A DNA stretch of 64,000 nucleotides from Planctomycetales bacterium (GTDB lineage: Bacteria; 4484-113), in the NCBI GenBank assembly GCA_030606285.1, contig JAUWGS010000007.1:1-64000 (forward strand), given 5' to 3'. The position numbers were made by a program, and so were the translations under genes. Of the stretch, positions 33,452 to 41,681 are shown in pieces (within the stretch, counting starts at the first letter, position 1; every line of letters begins with the position of its first letter). The notes under the pieces are model-generated. The model was not told where the DNA came from. It was given only the letters and a program-made list of their open reading frames with translations, and ran no database searches.

Positions 33452-35098
33452 ATGGTTGAGACGAAGAATGTCATATTGATCACCGGCCAATCGGGAATCA
33501 AGGTTGATAAATGCGTAGAACATATAGTTGAAGGCCTAGACGGCTTCACTCACATCAGGTTCAAGAAGCACTTGGACAGCGTCCTAAGCAATCTTCATCC
33601 AATACCAAAGGAAGCATTCAAGATGTTCTTGTGCATGCCGCCTATGGAAATGCATAAGTGGTGGCAAGCTGCGTTCAAGGAGATGATGTCGGAACTGAGC
33701 AGTCATGTTGACACGACCTGCATCATCACTTTCCATGGATGCCACTACAATCAAAGAAAACGTGAGTTCCTGTATCCTACCGGGCTTGATGAACTCCAGT
33801 TGCTAAGTGGCCGAGTTTTGCGTGTAGTCACTCTAATTGACGATTGCTTCGACATCTACGCCAGGCTATGCGAGCCTGACGAGATGTACCACCGGCTTTT
33901 GATAGAAGACGAGGGCAAGTCCAAGGACCATACTCTCTTGCTAAATGTAGCAAGAGCTTCCCAGCAGAACTTAACAGATGTTTTAATGTGGCGCGCGTTG
34001 GAAATAGCCTTCTCGCGCCTTGTAGCATATTGGCTAAAAGGCGAATTCTACGTTCTAGCTGTAAAGCACCCACTAAAGACTGGTCAGAGGTTATTTTCAC
34101 TTCCTTCTGATCACATGAAAGTGAAATATGTATCTCACCCCATCACTAAAGTCCGGACCGCTCCTAGTGAGAGTGCGGAGCGTGCCAGGAAGTACATTGC
34201 AGAGTTGAATATCTTCATAGAAGAGGAGGTTAATAAGAACGATGACCTAGTGCTTTTCATCCCTGATACCATTGATGAACTCAGGTTCACAACAGGAGCG
34301 GGCGGCTTTCCTGATTTGGATGACCATTGGGACCTCCCTTTCTCGAAGCAGGAGCGTATATGCCCTGCTTCCATAGCGCCAAATCCCGATTTTCATCCAC
34401 TCTATCCTCTGGGAAGGCCGGGGAAAAAAGCGCTGAGTGAAATGAAGGCTCGTGTGGACTCCCTTAAGGATAAGATTGATCAACAGATCGACTCTAGGGA
34501 CCATACTCTAGTTGAGCAGGCGAGTCAGGGGCTTGTCGTCTATAGGCCACGGTTCCTAGGATACGATGTGTCAGACGGAGTGAGTGAAGAAATTATGTAT
34601 AACAAAGACCTTCGCGATCAGGGAGAGAGTACAAGGCTGCTGTCTGTGTACGAACACTCCGAGGATTATGCGGAATTCGCAATTCGAAAGCTAGATTTCA
34701 CCGTTAGGCGTGTTTTGGGTATATCAACTGATAGCAATACTGAAGGTAAAGTCAGCAAAAAGATTAAAGAAGCACGTGCAATCTTATCGCGTTTCATAAA
34801 TGACGAGATGCTTTATTGCACAAATAGAATACATCAACAGAACGAACAGGATTTGCTTGACCTAATTTCTAGAGCGAAGGCGCAATTAGGAGAACTGAAA
34901 AGCCGATTAGTTTTACGTCGGAAAAGCAGGAAAAGTGCTCTCGATGGCGACTACTACCAGATGGAAGCTGTTGACTGGGATAAGCGCTGGGAAGAAATTC
35001 ACGATACGTTCCTACGGGAAATGCAGACCAGATTCGTATTTTATAAATGCCTTGAGGAGGAGAAAGGAGATATCCAGAAATGGCTCGATTTGCACTAG
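33452..35098 (+). CDS. Unknown protein with P-loop-like N-terminus
   Basis: 548 residues, not recognised. The N-terminus NVILITGQSGIKVDKC has a strand, then a glycine loop like a nucleoside kinase, but the GK[S/T] is replaced by IKVDK. IITFHGCHY and VTLIDDCFDIYARL suggest further kinase-like strands (Walker-B-like IDD). A helical/coiled-coil C-terminal part (about 325-350, 430-548) follows. Clearly AT-richer than the flanking genes, so likely acquired. SD gggagg 9 nt before the ATG; TATAAT about 40 nt upstream. A 47-bp gap separates it from the small gene downstream, likely cotranscribed. Confidence 0.55.
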   Translation: MVETKNVILITGQSGIKVDKCVEHIVEGLDGFTHIRFKKHLDSVLSNLHPIPKEAFKMFLCMPPMEMHKWWQAAFKEMMSELSSHVDTTCIITFHGCHYNQRKREFLYPTGLDELQLLSGRVLRVVTLIDDCFDIYARLCEPDEMYHRLLIEDEGKSKDHTLLLNVARASQQNLTDVLMWRALEIAFSRLVAYWLKGEFYVLAVKHPLKTGQRLFSLPSDHMKVKYVSHPITKVRTAPSESAERARKYIAELNIFIEEEVNKNDDLVLFIPDTIDELRFTTGAGGFPDLDDHWDLPFSKQERICPASIAPNPDFHPLYPLGRPGKKALSEMKARVDSLKDKIDQQIDSRDHTLVEQASQGLVVYRPRFLGYDVSDGVSEEIMYNKDLRDQGESTRLLSVYEHSEDYAEFAIRKLDFTVRRVLGISTDSNTEGKVSKKIKEARAILSRFINDEMLYCTNRIHQQNEQDLLDLISRAKAQLGELKSRLVLRRKSRKSALDGDYYQMEAVDWDKRWEEIHDTFLREMQTRFVFYKCLEEEKGDIQKWLDLH

Positions 35099-35145
35099 AC
35101 AGAAGTTTGTAGTATGCTACTATAATCTCAGGGAAGGAGAATGGT

Positions 35146-35385
35146 ATGGGGAAGTACTTATTTCGCTCCGGGGAAGTTTCTGTTCCGATACTGTTCTACA
35201 ACGGCACTCAAGAGGACCTTAAATCCATTGAGCTATTGCGCGATTCCGGCATTGAGTGCAACTACAGAGGTCCTCTTCTCGGCAAACCCACCCCTTATCT
35301 CATATGGGGCTATTTCGAGTATTCGGGACTCAAGGAGATCGAGGAATTCATTACCGATTACACGAGAAGCCGAGAAGCCGCGTGA
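35146..35385 (+). CDS. Small thioredoxin-fold-like protein of unknown function
   Basis: 79 residues. VSVPILFYNGTQEDLKSIELL then SGIECNYRGP, TPYLIWGYFEY and SGLKEIEEFI follow the beta-alpha-beta-beta-alpha order of glutaredoxin-like folds (including a TP cis-Pro-like site), but there is no CxxC. SD aggag before the ATG is strong. Downstream of the P-loop-like gene and of the same composition, so probably a functional pair. Confidence 0.5.
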   Translation: MGKYLFRSGEVSVPILFYNGTQEDLKSIELLRDSGIECNYRGPLLGKPTPYLIWGYFEYSGLKEIEEFITDYTRSREAA

Positions 35386-35504
35386 GTCTGCATAAGCTTA
35401 TGTAAAACTTCAGATTTAGCGATTTCAGGGCTTATTCTAGGCTCTTCATAATGAAGATAGCAGAAGACAGTCGTGTACTCACGCACAGTCAAATCCCAGT
35501 TCGA

Positions 35505-35577
35505 AATGCTGTACGGCGGCATATGAGACCCCGCCCTACAGAAGATAGCGGGCTAATCCTGTGATAGACTATCGGTG
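35505..35577. repeat. Palindromic module before hslU
   Basis: cggcggcatatgagaccccgccctacagaagatagcggg type module in the 192-bp gap before hslU. The hslU -10 box TAGACT (35565-35570) lies at its right edge. Confidence 0.5.
35565..35570 (+). promoter_or_regulatory. -10 box TAGACT of hslU
   Basis: Seven nt before ATG 35578 (four before GTG 35575). Confidence 0.45.
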
Positions 35578-36975
35578 ATGAGGATTACCGGTACGCAAGA
35601 AGGCGCGGGCGGCGAAATCGAGCTGACGCCCGCGGAAATCGTCGCCGAGCTCGACAAGTACATAATCGGCCAGGATCGCGCGAAGCGCACAGTGGCAATC
35701 GCCATCCGCAACCGCTACCGCCGTTCCCGTGTCGAAGGGCAGATGCGCGATGAGATTATCCCCAAGAATATCCTGATGATCGGTCCCACCGGCGTCGGGA
35801 AAACCGAAGTCGCCCGCCGCATGGCCAGCCAGATCCGTGCGCCGTTCGTCAAGGTCGAGGCCACGAAGTTCACCGAGGTTGGGTACGTGGGGCGCGACGT
35901 GGACAGCATCGTGCGCGACCTTGCCGAGATCGCCGTGCGCACGCTGAAAAACGAGCTCATGGCCGAGCTGTCCGAAAAGCTCGCGGACGCGGCGGCGTGG
36001 CGCATCGTGGATATACTGCAGCCGAAGCCGAAACGAGCACACCCCACGGCTGATATTGAGAGCATCGATGCGGCCCGCCAGCGCTCGGAGCAGATGGAGC
36101 GCGTCCGCGCAAAGCTCCACGAGCGCATCCTGAGCGGCGCGATGGACGACGAAAAAATCCGCATCCAGGTCTCCGAGAGCCAGCCGAAATTTATGCAGGT
36201 GTTCAGCTCGCAGGGCCTGGAAGAGCTGGGAATGAACCTCCAGGAGATGCTGGGTGATATGGGACCCAAATCCCGCAAGGAGAAGGAAGTGTTGGTCGCG
36301 GAGGCCCGGCGCATATTCCTCGAAGAGGAAGTGGAAAGCGAGCTTGACCATGAAAAAATCGTGCGCAAGGCGATTGAGCGGGTCGAGCAGACCGGCATCG
36401 TGTTCATAGATGAAATCGACAAGATCACGCTGGGCGAAAAGGGCGCGGGGCCGGACGTTTCACGGGGAGGCGTGCAGCGCGACCTGCTCCCGCTGGTGGA
36501 GGGCACAACTGTCATCACCAAGTACGGGCCGATTAAGACCAATCACATCCTGTTTATGGCCGCGGGAGCGTTCAGCACCGCCAAGCCGAGCGACCTTATC
36601 CCGGAGTTCCAGGGGCGCTTTCCGCTGCGCGTGGAGTTCGATTCGCTTTCGGCGGGCGAGTTTGAGCGCATACTCACCGAGCCCAAGAACGCGCTCACGC
36701 GCCAGTACCAGGAGCTACTGGCAACAGACCGGGTTGTGCTGAAGTTCACGTCCGGCGGGGTTAAGGCGCTGGCGCGGCTTGCACAGAAAGCCAACCGGCT
36801 GTTGGAAGACATCGGCGCGCGCCGGCTTTACACGATGATGGAAAAGGTGCTGGAGGATGTTTCGTTTGAGGCGCCTTTCGCCAAGCCGGTGTCGGTCAAG
36901 GTAGACCGCAAGTACGTCGAGGGGCGCGTCGGCGACATCCTGGCGGAAAAGGACCTCGCGGAATACATCCTCTAG
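35578..36975 (+). CDS. hslU: ATP-dependent protease ATPase subunit HslU (ClpY)
   Basis: Unfolds substrates for the HslV peptidase. 465 residues. N-terminal LTPAEIVAELDKYIIGQ, Walker A GPTGVGKTEVA, VEATKFTEVGYVGRDV (pore loop GYVG), an intermediate I-domain (about 115-240), Walker B IVFIDEIDKI, RGGVQRDLLPLVEG, and sensor FQGRFPLRVEF. The closing tail ending LAEYIL is the family's conserved C-terminus that docks in HslV. No hslV lies next to it here, unusual since the two are usually adjacent. It converges with the hydrolase gene 7 bp away. Confidence 0.95.
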   Translation: MRITGTQEGAGGEIELTPAEIVAELDKYIIGQDRAKRTVAIAIRNRYRRSRVEGQMRDEIIPKNILMIGPTGVGKTEVARRMASQIRAPFVKVEATKFTEVGYVGRDVDSIVRDLAEIAVRTLKNELMAELSEKLADAAAWRIVDILQPKPKRAHPTADIESIDAARQRSEQMERVRAKLHERILSGAMDDEKIRIQVSESQPKFMQVFSSQGLEELGMNLQEMLGDMGPKSRKEKEVLVAEARRIFLEEEVESELDHEKIVRKAIERVEQTGIVFIDEIDKITLGEKGAGPDVSRGGVQRDLLPLVEGTTVITKYGPIKTNHILFMAAGAFSTAKPSDLIPEFQGRFPLRVEFDSLSAGEFERILTEPKNALTRQYQELLATDRVVLKFTSGGVKALARLAQKANRLLEDIGARRLYTMMEKVLEDVSFEAPFAKPVSVKVDRKYVEGRVGDILAEKDLAEYIL

Positions 36976-36982
36976 CGCAGGC

Positions 36983-37849
36983 TCATTCCCCTGCGGGCTC
37001 TCGGAGCTGCCGGAGGAACTCCTTCAGGCTGTGCATATAGAGCTGTTCCGCAACCACGAACATATCGTTATGCCCCGCGCCCGGGATCTCCACCAGCGCT
37101 TTGGGCTGCACCGCAGCCTTATAAAGCCTTCGCGCATGCTCGATGGGAACCGTGGTATCGCGCGTCCCGTGGATTATGAGCAAGGGCGCGTTAATTCCTT
37201 CAATCTTGCCCATTGAATTGAGCTTTGTCCTGAGATAGAGCTCCGGAGGAAGGAACGGCATGGATCTGCGCGCCATGTCCTTCGCGGAGGTGAACGCGGA
37301 CTCGAGAACGACCGCTCCCACCGGTTTGCGGGACGCCAGGTCAACGGCAACGGCCCCGCCCAGGGATTCCCCGTAGAGCACGATGCTTTCGGGCTCAACA
37401 CCTCTCTCGCTGCACAGGTAGTCGTAGGCGGCGTCGGCATCAGCGTACAGACCGGCTTCGCCGGGCCGTCCCTTGCTGCGCCCGTAGCCCCGGTAGTCGA
37501 TTGCGAGAACGTTCACGTTTAGCGAGTGCAGGAGCGCGAGCTTCTCTATCCGGTCAGTCAGGTTCCCACCGTTGCCGTGGAACAAAAGCATGGTATGCGC
37601 CGCGCCTTCCGCCGGAATGAACCAGCCGTGGATGCGAACACCATCTCTGGTTGAAAGGTAAACGTCCTGAACGTCAAGACCGTAGAAGCTCGCGTCCCAT
37701 CTGCCCGTCGGGTACTTCGTCGGGAAGTAGATGAAGCTTCCTTCGAAGAGGTGCACGAGCAGGATGAGCACGGCGAGCGTGATCAGGACAATGACTATCA
37801 GGTGCACGAGCATTTTCTTTAGCTTCGCTGCTATTTCAGATCCCCGCAT
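36983..37849 (-). CDS. Membrane-anchored alpha/beta hydrolase (BEM46/ABHD-like)
   Basis: 288 residues with a membrane helix near the N-terminus (about 12-38), then a serine-hydrolase core. LLFHGNGGN (oxyanion), YRGYGRSKG, nucleophile elbow YGESLGGAV, HGTRDTTVP (Asp) and GAGHND (His) complete the triad. Esterase-like; substrate unknown. The frame extends to 37924, but the ATG at 37849 lies inside the duplicated thyX 3' end and would have overlapped the thyX stop in the ancestral order. That suggests the two were once coupled before the AIPR cassette came between them. Confidence 0.75.
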   Translation of the reverse strand: MRGSEIAAKLKKMLVHLIVIVLITLAVLILLVHLFEGSFIYFPTKYPTGRWDASFYGLDVQDVYLSTRDGVRIHGWFIPAEGAAHTMLLFHGNGGNLTDRIEKLALLHSLNVNVLAIDYRGYGRSKGRPGEAGLYADADAAYDYLCSERGVEPESIVLYGESLGGAVAVDLASRKPVGAVVLESAFTSAKDMARRSMPFLPPELYLRTKLNSMGKIEGINAPLLIIHGTRDTTVPIEHARRLYKAAVQPKALVEIPGAGHNDMFVVAEQLYMHSLKEFLRQLREPAGE

Positions 37850-37884
37850 GCGGCAAACGCGGCTGCGCAGCTCTCGCACAGGCA
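37831..37884 (-). repeat. Diverged second copy of the thyX 3' end (left flank of AIPR cassette)
   Basis: 54 nt matching 39718-39771. The first 24 nt are identical; the remaining 30 have 8 substitutions. Read in the thyX frame it encodes LCESCAAAFAACGDLK then the stop, against LCKGCTATFAACGDLK in intact thyX. Confidence 0.85.
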
Positions 37885-37908
37885 TATCCGCCCGCCTGAG
37901 ATCAGCTG

Positions 37909-39705
37909 CTACAGCAAGCCGCATCCCTCCAGATACGTATCGAGACCGATGTCTTCAACCTTCTCGTTTATTTTGTCTTTCACCTTCTGAAAGGTAGTCT
38001 TCTTTAAGAGCGCATTACGGATGCTGAATAACTCGCCATGCTCCTGCGCATCCAGAGAATCTCTTTTTACCTCGTACCATACGGCCACCTCACACTTACT
38101 GAATATCTCCGTGGCGTGCTCATCCACTTTACTTAGGAATTCGCTGACTCTCTCATTAGAACTGACGTCGAAACCGGCTGTGGAGAAAACGTGCCCCGCC
38201 GCTGCAATGAGAACAAGGTCTGCATGATCCAGAACATCAGCGCGCAACTTATTATCTGACAAAGTAGAGCTATCAGCAGGAGTATTGTTCCTAAGTTCAC
38301 GCTGCTTATTCTCAGTAAGGGCACGGAATTTTAAGGCAAGTAATGTTGGCAATAGCAGTTCGCATGCTTTCCTGTTATTGGGAAATACGTCCCTGTACCT
38401 ACCAGCGTCAGTTATGTCCCATATGCTCTTAGTCTCTGATTTTGCTTCAGTAGGATAACCATTAAATGCGAGATAGGACCTGGCAGCCTCTTGGTTGGTG
38501 AACCTACGGTACTTTGAACGCCTTGCGCCGCCTTCTCGAGGCATTTTAAAAGGATTCTTATCATTTTCGCTCAAAACCGACCATTCGCCATCCTTCACAT
38601 CAAAGAAATAGGATGGTGACCAATTCTTGAACTGCAGCTGGAGGGACCGCTGTACGGGATCATTTGCCCTAAGGGACCGCGAATCCACTCTAGTTTGGCT
38701 ATTTGTGAACGTGGCTATTTTCGTTTTAAGCTCTTCTTCGTCAGTCGCAACGATTCGAACAAGAAATGCGACGTCAGAGGCGTATCTATGGACATCATGG
38801 CGATTCAGAACTGATACGGTTTGACAACCATTAACGATTTGCGGCCGTCTAAGGTGAATCGTTCTCTCGTTATCTCTAATGTCGAAACTGTCGCACACGA
38901 TTGTCACGCCGTTGTTGTATGCCAGAACTGCGTGTCTTTCCGTTGCCTGCTGTATAGTCTGAGAAATCCTGCTATTAACGGGATTCCTCAGGTCAAGGAA
39001 GTAGCGGAAGTTAGCAGCAAACATCTCTGGAGAATTGCCGAAATCGGCAAGCTCCCTACCGCCCACCATTACAGACGCAACTCTAAGGCTTTCACTCTCA
39101 TGTAGCAACACACCGGACTCCATATAAACTAAGTCTTTCGACTCTGGAGGCGGAGACGCAAACGGTCCGATTGCGAGATATTTGTTTCGCAGCTGCTTCC
39201 ATCCAACAATCTCTGATGTAAACCTCTCCTCTTCGGCCTGTGGGTACTGGGCCCGAAGGGCGTCTCGCAGCTGGTCGCTATGTTCAGGACTTGCGGTGCC
39301 AATATGGACGAACAAAAGTGAGACGCTGTACATGTTCTCTAAGCACTTTTTCAACCTGTCGCTTTCCCTGTAGATAGCTTTGCTCTCATCGACTATTCTA
39401 TCCGGCGATTCCATTCTCTTGGGAAGCGATGCAAACGACCTTAATTCATCAAGGCCGTACGCATCAGTGTATTTACATTGTACTAAGTAAACGACACCTT
39501 CTTCATCGCTTACGTGAAATCCGTCAAGACCTCCATCGCCAGGCCCATCTGTATTCGCGGTTTTTGCCTCACTATCAGCGAGTAACAGAATCGTCCGAAG
39601 CACCCAATGAGTAAAAGCCTGTCCATCATTAGAGTACCCAGGATGGTCTTCTCTAATAGACGCGATTTCTGCGGATAACTGCTCCAAAAAATCCTGTTTT
39701 TCCAT
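37909..39705 (-). CDS. AIPR-family abortive-infection phage resistance protein
   Basis: 598 residues. The N-terminal part (about 1-165) resembles a PD-(D/E)XK nuclease: DGGLDGF (Asp) then VVYLVQCKYTD (Q-x-K). The AIPR domain follows (about 240-560), with AYNNGVTIVCDSF, HLRRPQIVNGCQTVS and FTNSQTRVDSRSLRAND. Family members give abortive infection against phages. SD agg-aga sits 5 nt before the ATG. Clearly AT-richer than thyX and the hydrolase. It is flanked by two copies of the thyX 3' end, so it looks like a single-gene cassette inserted downstream of thyX. Confidence 0.9.
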   Translation of the reverse strand: MEKQDFLEQLSAEIASIREDHPGYSNDGQAFTHWVLRTILLLADSEAKTANTDGPGDGGLDGFHVSDEEGVVYLVQCKYTDAYGLDELRSFASLPKRMESPDRIVDESKAIYRESDRLKKCLENMYSVSLLFVHIGTASPEHSDQLRDALRAQYPQAEEERFTSEIVGWKQLRNKYLAIGPFASPPPESKDLVYMESGVLLHESESLRVASVMVGGRELADFGNSPEMFAANFRYFLDLRNPVNSRISQTIQQATERHAVLAYNNGVTIVCDSFDIRDNERTIHLRRPQIVNGCQTVSVLNRHDVHRYASDVAFLVRIVATDEEELKTKIATFTNSQTRVDSRSLRANDPVQRSLQLQFKNWSPSYFFDVKDGEWSVLSENDKNPFKMPREGGARRSKYRRFTNQEAARSYLAFNGYPTEAKSETKSIWDITDAGRYRDVFPNNRKACELLLPTLLALKFRALTENKQRELRNNTPADSSTLSDNKLRADVLDHADLVLIAAAGHVFSTAGFDVSSNERVSEFLSKVDEHATEIFSKCEVAVWYEVKRDSLDAQEHGELFSIRNALLKKTTFQKVKDKINEKVEDIGLDTYLEGCGLL

Positions 39706-39717
39706 TACACTCTCCTA

Positions 39718-39771
39718 CTATTTCAGATCCCCGCATGCGGCGAATGTGGCTGTGCAGCCCTTACAGAGGCA
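39718..39771 (-). repeat. Intact thyX 3' end (right flank of AIPR cassette)
   Basis: The last 54 nt of thyX, repeated at 37831-37884 on the same strand as a direct repeat 1.89 kb apart. Confidence 0.85.
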
Positions 39772-40596
39772 GCGCTTGACGTGAAACATCGCCGCGTACA
39801 GGCCGTCGTCGGCCAGCAGGCGCAGGATGCGGCTGGGCGGCTGGCCCTTGTCCCTGAGTTTCGCCAGCTCGCGCTCGACAATCTTCTGTGCCTCCGCGCA
39901 ATCAATCGTTTCCGAGATATGCGTGACGACCCACGTTTTTTCGTCCAGGACTAGATCGCCGAACACAGCTGGTGCGAGTTCGCGGATCAGCTTCAGCATC
40001 AGGCCGCATATGCGGCGGATCTCCCATTGTGCGGCGGCGTTGCAGCGGGTGCGGCAGACGTGGCGCCATTCGCGGAAATTGCCGGAAATGACGATGCCGC
40101 TCTCAACCGCGTTGGGCAGCACGAAACGGGCGTCCTCGTTTTCCAGGCCGAGCTCCTTTAGCCGCTGGTATGCCTTTCGCGTTTCCTCCATCAGTTCCAC
40201 AAACACCTTGCGCGCTTCCGGGTTGCCAGCGATAGAGGGCGGAAGCACCGCCCGGAAGTCCTTCTCGCTGACGTAGCGCTGACTCTGCTGGGAGAACGAA
40301 AGCAGGCGGTGTCTGACCTGCTCGTGGGTGTATGCCCGGCTTCCCCCGAGCACGCGGAAAGTGGCGCTTGCATGCTCCAGCACGCTTTCGTGCCCGCGCA
40401 AGATTATGCCGCGAATGAAACGCTTGCCGCTCTCCGGGGACATCTGCGCCTGCGACTGATAGCACTCCCGTGCGGCACGCTCGATGTGCTCTTCCACAGA
40501 CCCGCCTTCGATTGGCCGGGTGAAGCCCATTAGGCTTACAGTGGGCTCAGTTAGCAGCACGGAAACCGCTTCTATGCGATCAGTAAGAGTCTTCAT
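39718..40596 (-). CDS. thyX: Flavin-dependent thymidylate synthase
   Basis: Makes dTMP from dUMP using methylene-THF, FAD and NADPH. 292 residues from the ATG at 40596, which has gagag just upstream and overlaps the HD-GYP stop by 17 nt (coupled). The frame opens at 40668. Signature RHRLLSFSQQSQRY (about 95-108), preceded by RGHESVLEHA and followed by GIVISGNFREWRH and RCNAAAQWEIR. The C-terminal cysteine cluster CLCKGC...AACGDLK is an extension beyond the core that might bind metal. The kinase-dCMP deaminase fusion at 54771 could supply its dUMP. Confidence 0.95.
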   Translation of the reverse strand: MKTLTDRIEAVSVLLTEPTVSLMGFTRPIEGGSVEEHIERAARECYQSQAQMSPESGKRFIRGIILRGHESVLEHASATFRVLGGSRAYTHEQVRHRLLSFSQQSQRYVSEKDFRAVLPPSIAGNPEARKVFVELMEETRKAYQRLKELGLENEDARFVLPNAVESGIVISGNFREWRHVCRTRCNAAAQWEIRRICGLMLKLIRELAPAVFGDLVLDEKTWVVTHISETIDCAEAQKIVERELAKLRDKGQPPSRILRLLADDGLYAAMFHVKRCLCKGCTATFAACGDLK

Positions 40597-41617
40597 CTCT
40601 CTCACTACGGATTTCAAGCCGCTGTTCGTTTTCCTCTCTGTAGCCGGGTTCAGGTATGCCAGCGACATGGTAGATCGACCGGTAGCCCTCTGCCGTGGTC
40701 TCCAGCAACTCGAAGAAATCCCTCACAAGCTGGCCGTCAAGTTGCGAGTCGGCCACCTCCAGCATTTTCTCCTTGGCGACGTTGTACGGCATGGATGGCC
40801 TGTACGGCCGATTGCTGGTCATTGCGTCAAAGCAGTCGGCAATGCAGATTATCTTCACCAGCTGCGGAAGGTCGGACAATCCGTCGGGATAGCCCCCACC
40901 GTCTATCCGCTCGTGGTGGTGACGGATGATTCCGCGAGTAGGACTGAGGAGTTTGATATTCTTCACAATCGCCTCGCCGCGCTCCGGATGCTCCATCACC
41001 ACTGCGAACTCATCGGCTGTGAGTTGTCCTGGCTTGAGCAAGATCTCGTCGGGCAGCCCTAGCTTCCCGATGTCGTGGAGCAGAGAGGCCCGTTCCAGCG
41101 TCTCGATATCCATCTCGCTAACGCCAGCGTAACGCGCCAGCAAGGTCGACCAGCCGGCCACGCGCAGAGAGTGGTTCTGAGTGTACTCGTCACGCGCCTC
41201 CAGCGTGGCGATCAGGCCGCGCACGGTTTCGAGGAACAACCCGCGCAATTCCTTGTTTAGCCGGTGTTCTTCATCGGACTGCGCAGAGACAACTTTGTTC
41301 AGGCTGAGGATGATATCGCCGGTTTCATGCTCGATTCGCGCGTGCTCTTCCGCATCGTCAAGGAGCACTCCCAGATGCTCCTTCGTCCGCCGGTAATGCG
41401 TGTGTAGAACGACAACGCCAGCCAGAAGAAGCACAGCGAACGTCAGTCCCGCAGCGATAAAGGTGAAGATGCCCGACGGGCTCCCTATCGGCGTGTAATA
41501 CCGGAATAAGACGACGAAGATGACGACACTAGCGACCGCAAGTAGAAGGATAAAAGCCCAGGCCATCCTTGGTACCTGGACTACTCCTCCCCAGGGGGTA
41601 CGAGGTGCAGTGTTCAT
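40580..41617 (-). CDS. Membrane-anchored HD-GYP domain protein
   Basis: Predicted cyclic-di-GMP phosphodiesterase. 345 residues: two membrane helices (about 18-38 and 48-72), a coiled linker (about 75-125), then HD-GYP. The latter has NHSLRVAGW, HDIGKLGLPD (HD at 181-182), HPERG and HHHERIDGGGYPDGL (233-247). The GYP is complete. TATAAT at 41632-41627 is 9 nt before ATG 41617. Its stop overlaps thyX. Divergent from the BMP-like lipoprotein gene. Confidence 0.9.
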   Translation of the reverse strand: MNTAPRTPWGGVVQVPRMAWAFILLLAVASVVIFVVLFRYYTPIGSPSGIFTFIAAGLTFAVLLLAGVVVLHTHYRRTKEHLGVLLDDAEEHARIEHETGDIILSLNKVVSAQSDEEHRLNKELRGLFLETVRGLIATLEARDEYTQNHSLRVAGWSTLLARYAGVSEMDIETLERASLLHDIGKLGLPDEILLKPGQLTADEFAVVMEHPERGEAIVKNIKLLSPTRGIIRHHHERIDGGGYPDGLSDLPQLVKIICIADCFDAMTSNRPYRPSMPYNVAKEKMLEVADSQLDGQLVRDFFELLETTAEGYRSIYHVAGIPEPGYREENEQRLEIRSERDEDSY

Positions 41618-41626
41618 TACTATTCG

Positions 41627-41632
41627 ATTATA
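41627..41632 (-). promoter_or_regulatory. -10 box TATAAT of HD-GYP gene
   Basis: TATAAT on the minus strand, 9 nt before the ATG at 41617. Confidence 0.55.
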
Positions 41633-41669
41633 TCAGACTGCGATGCTGCTAGTATCCCAAATGTGGGGT

Positions 41670-41675
41670 TATAAT
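41670..41675 (+). promoter_or_regulatory. -10 box TATAAT of BMP-like lipoprotein gene
   Basis: Six nt before the GTG at 41682; it decides the start. Confidence 0.5.
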
Positions 41676-41681
41676 CTTCTT

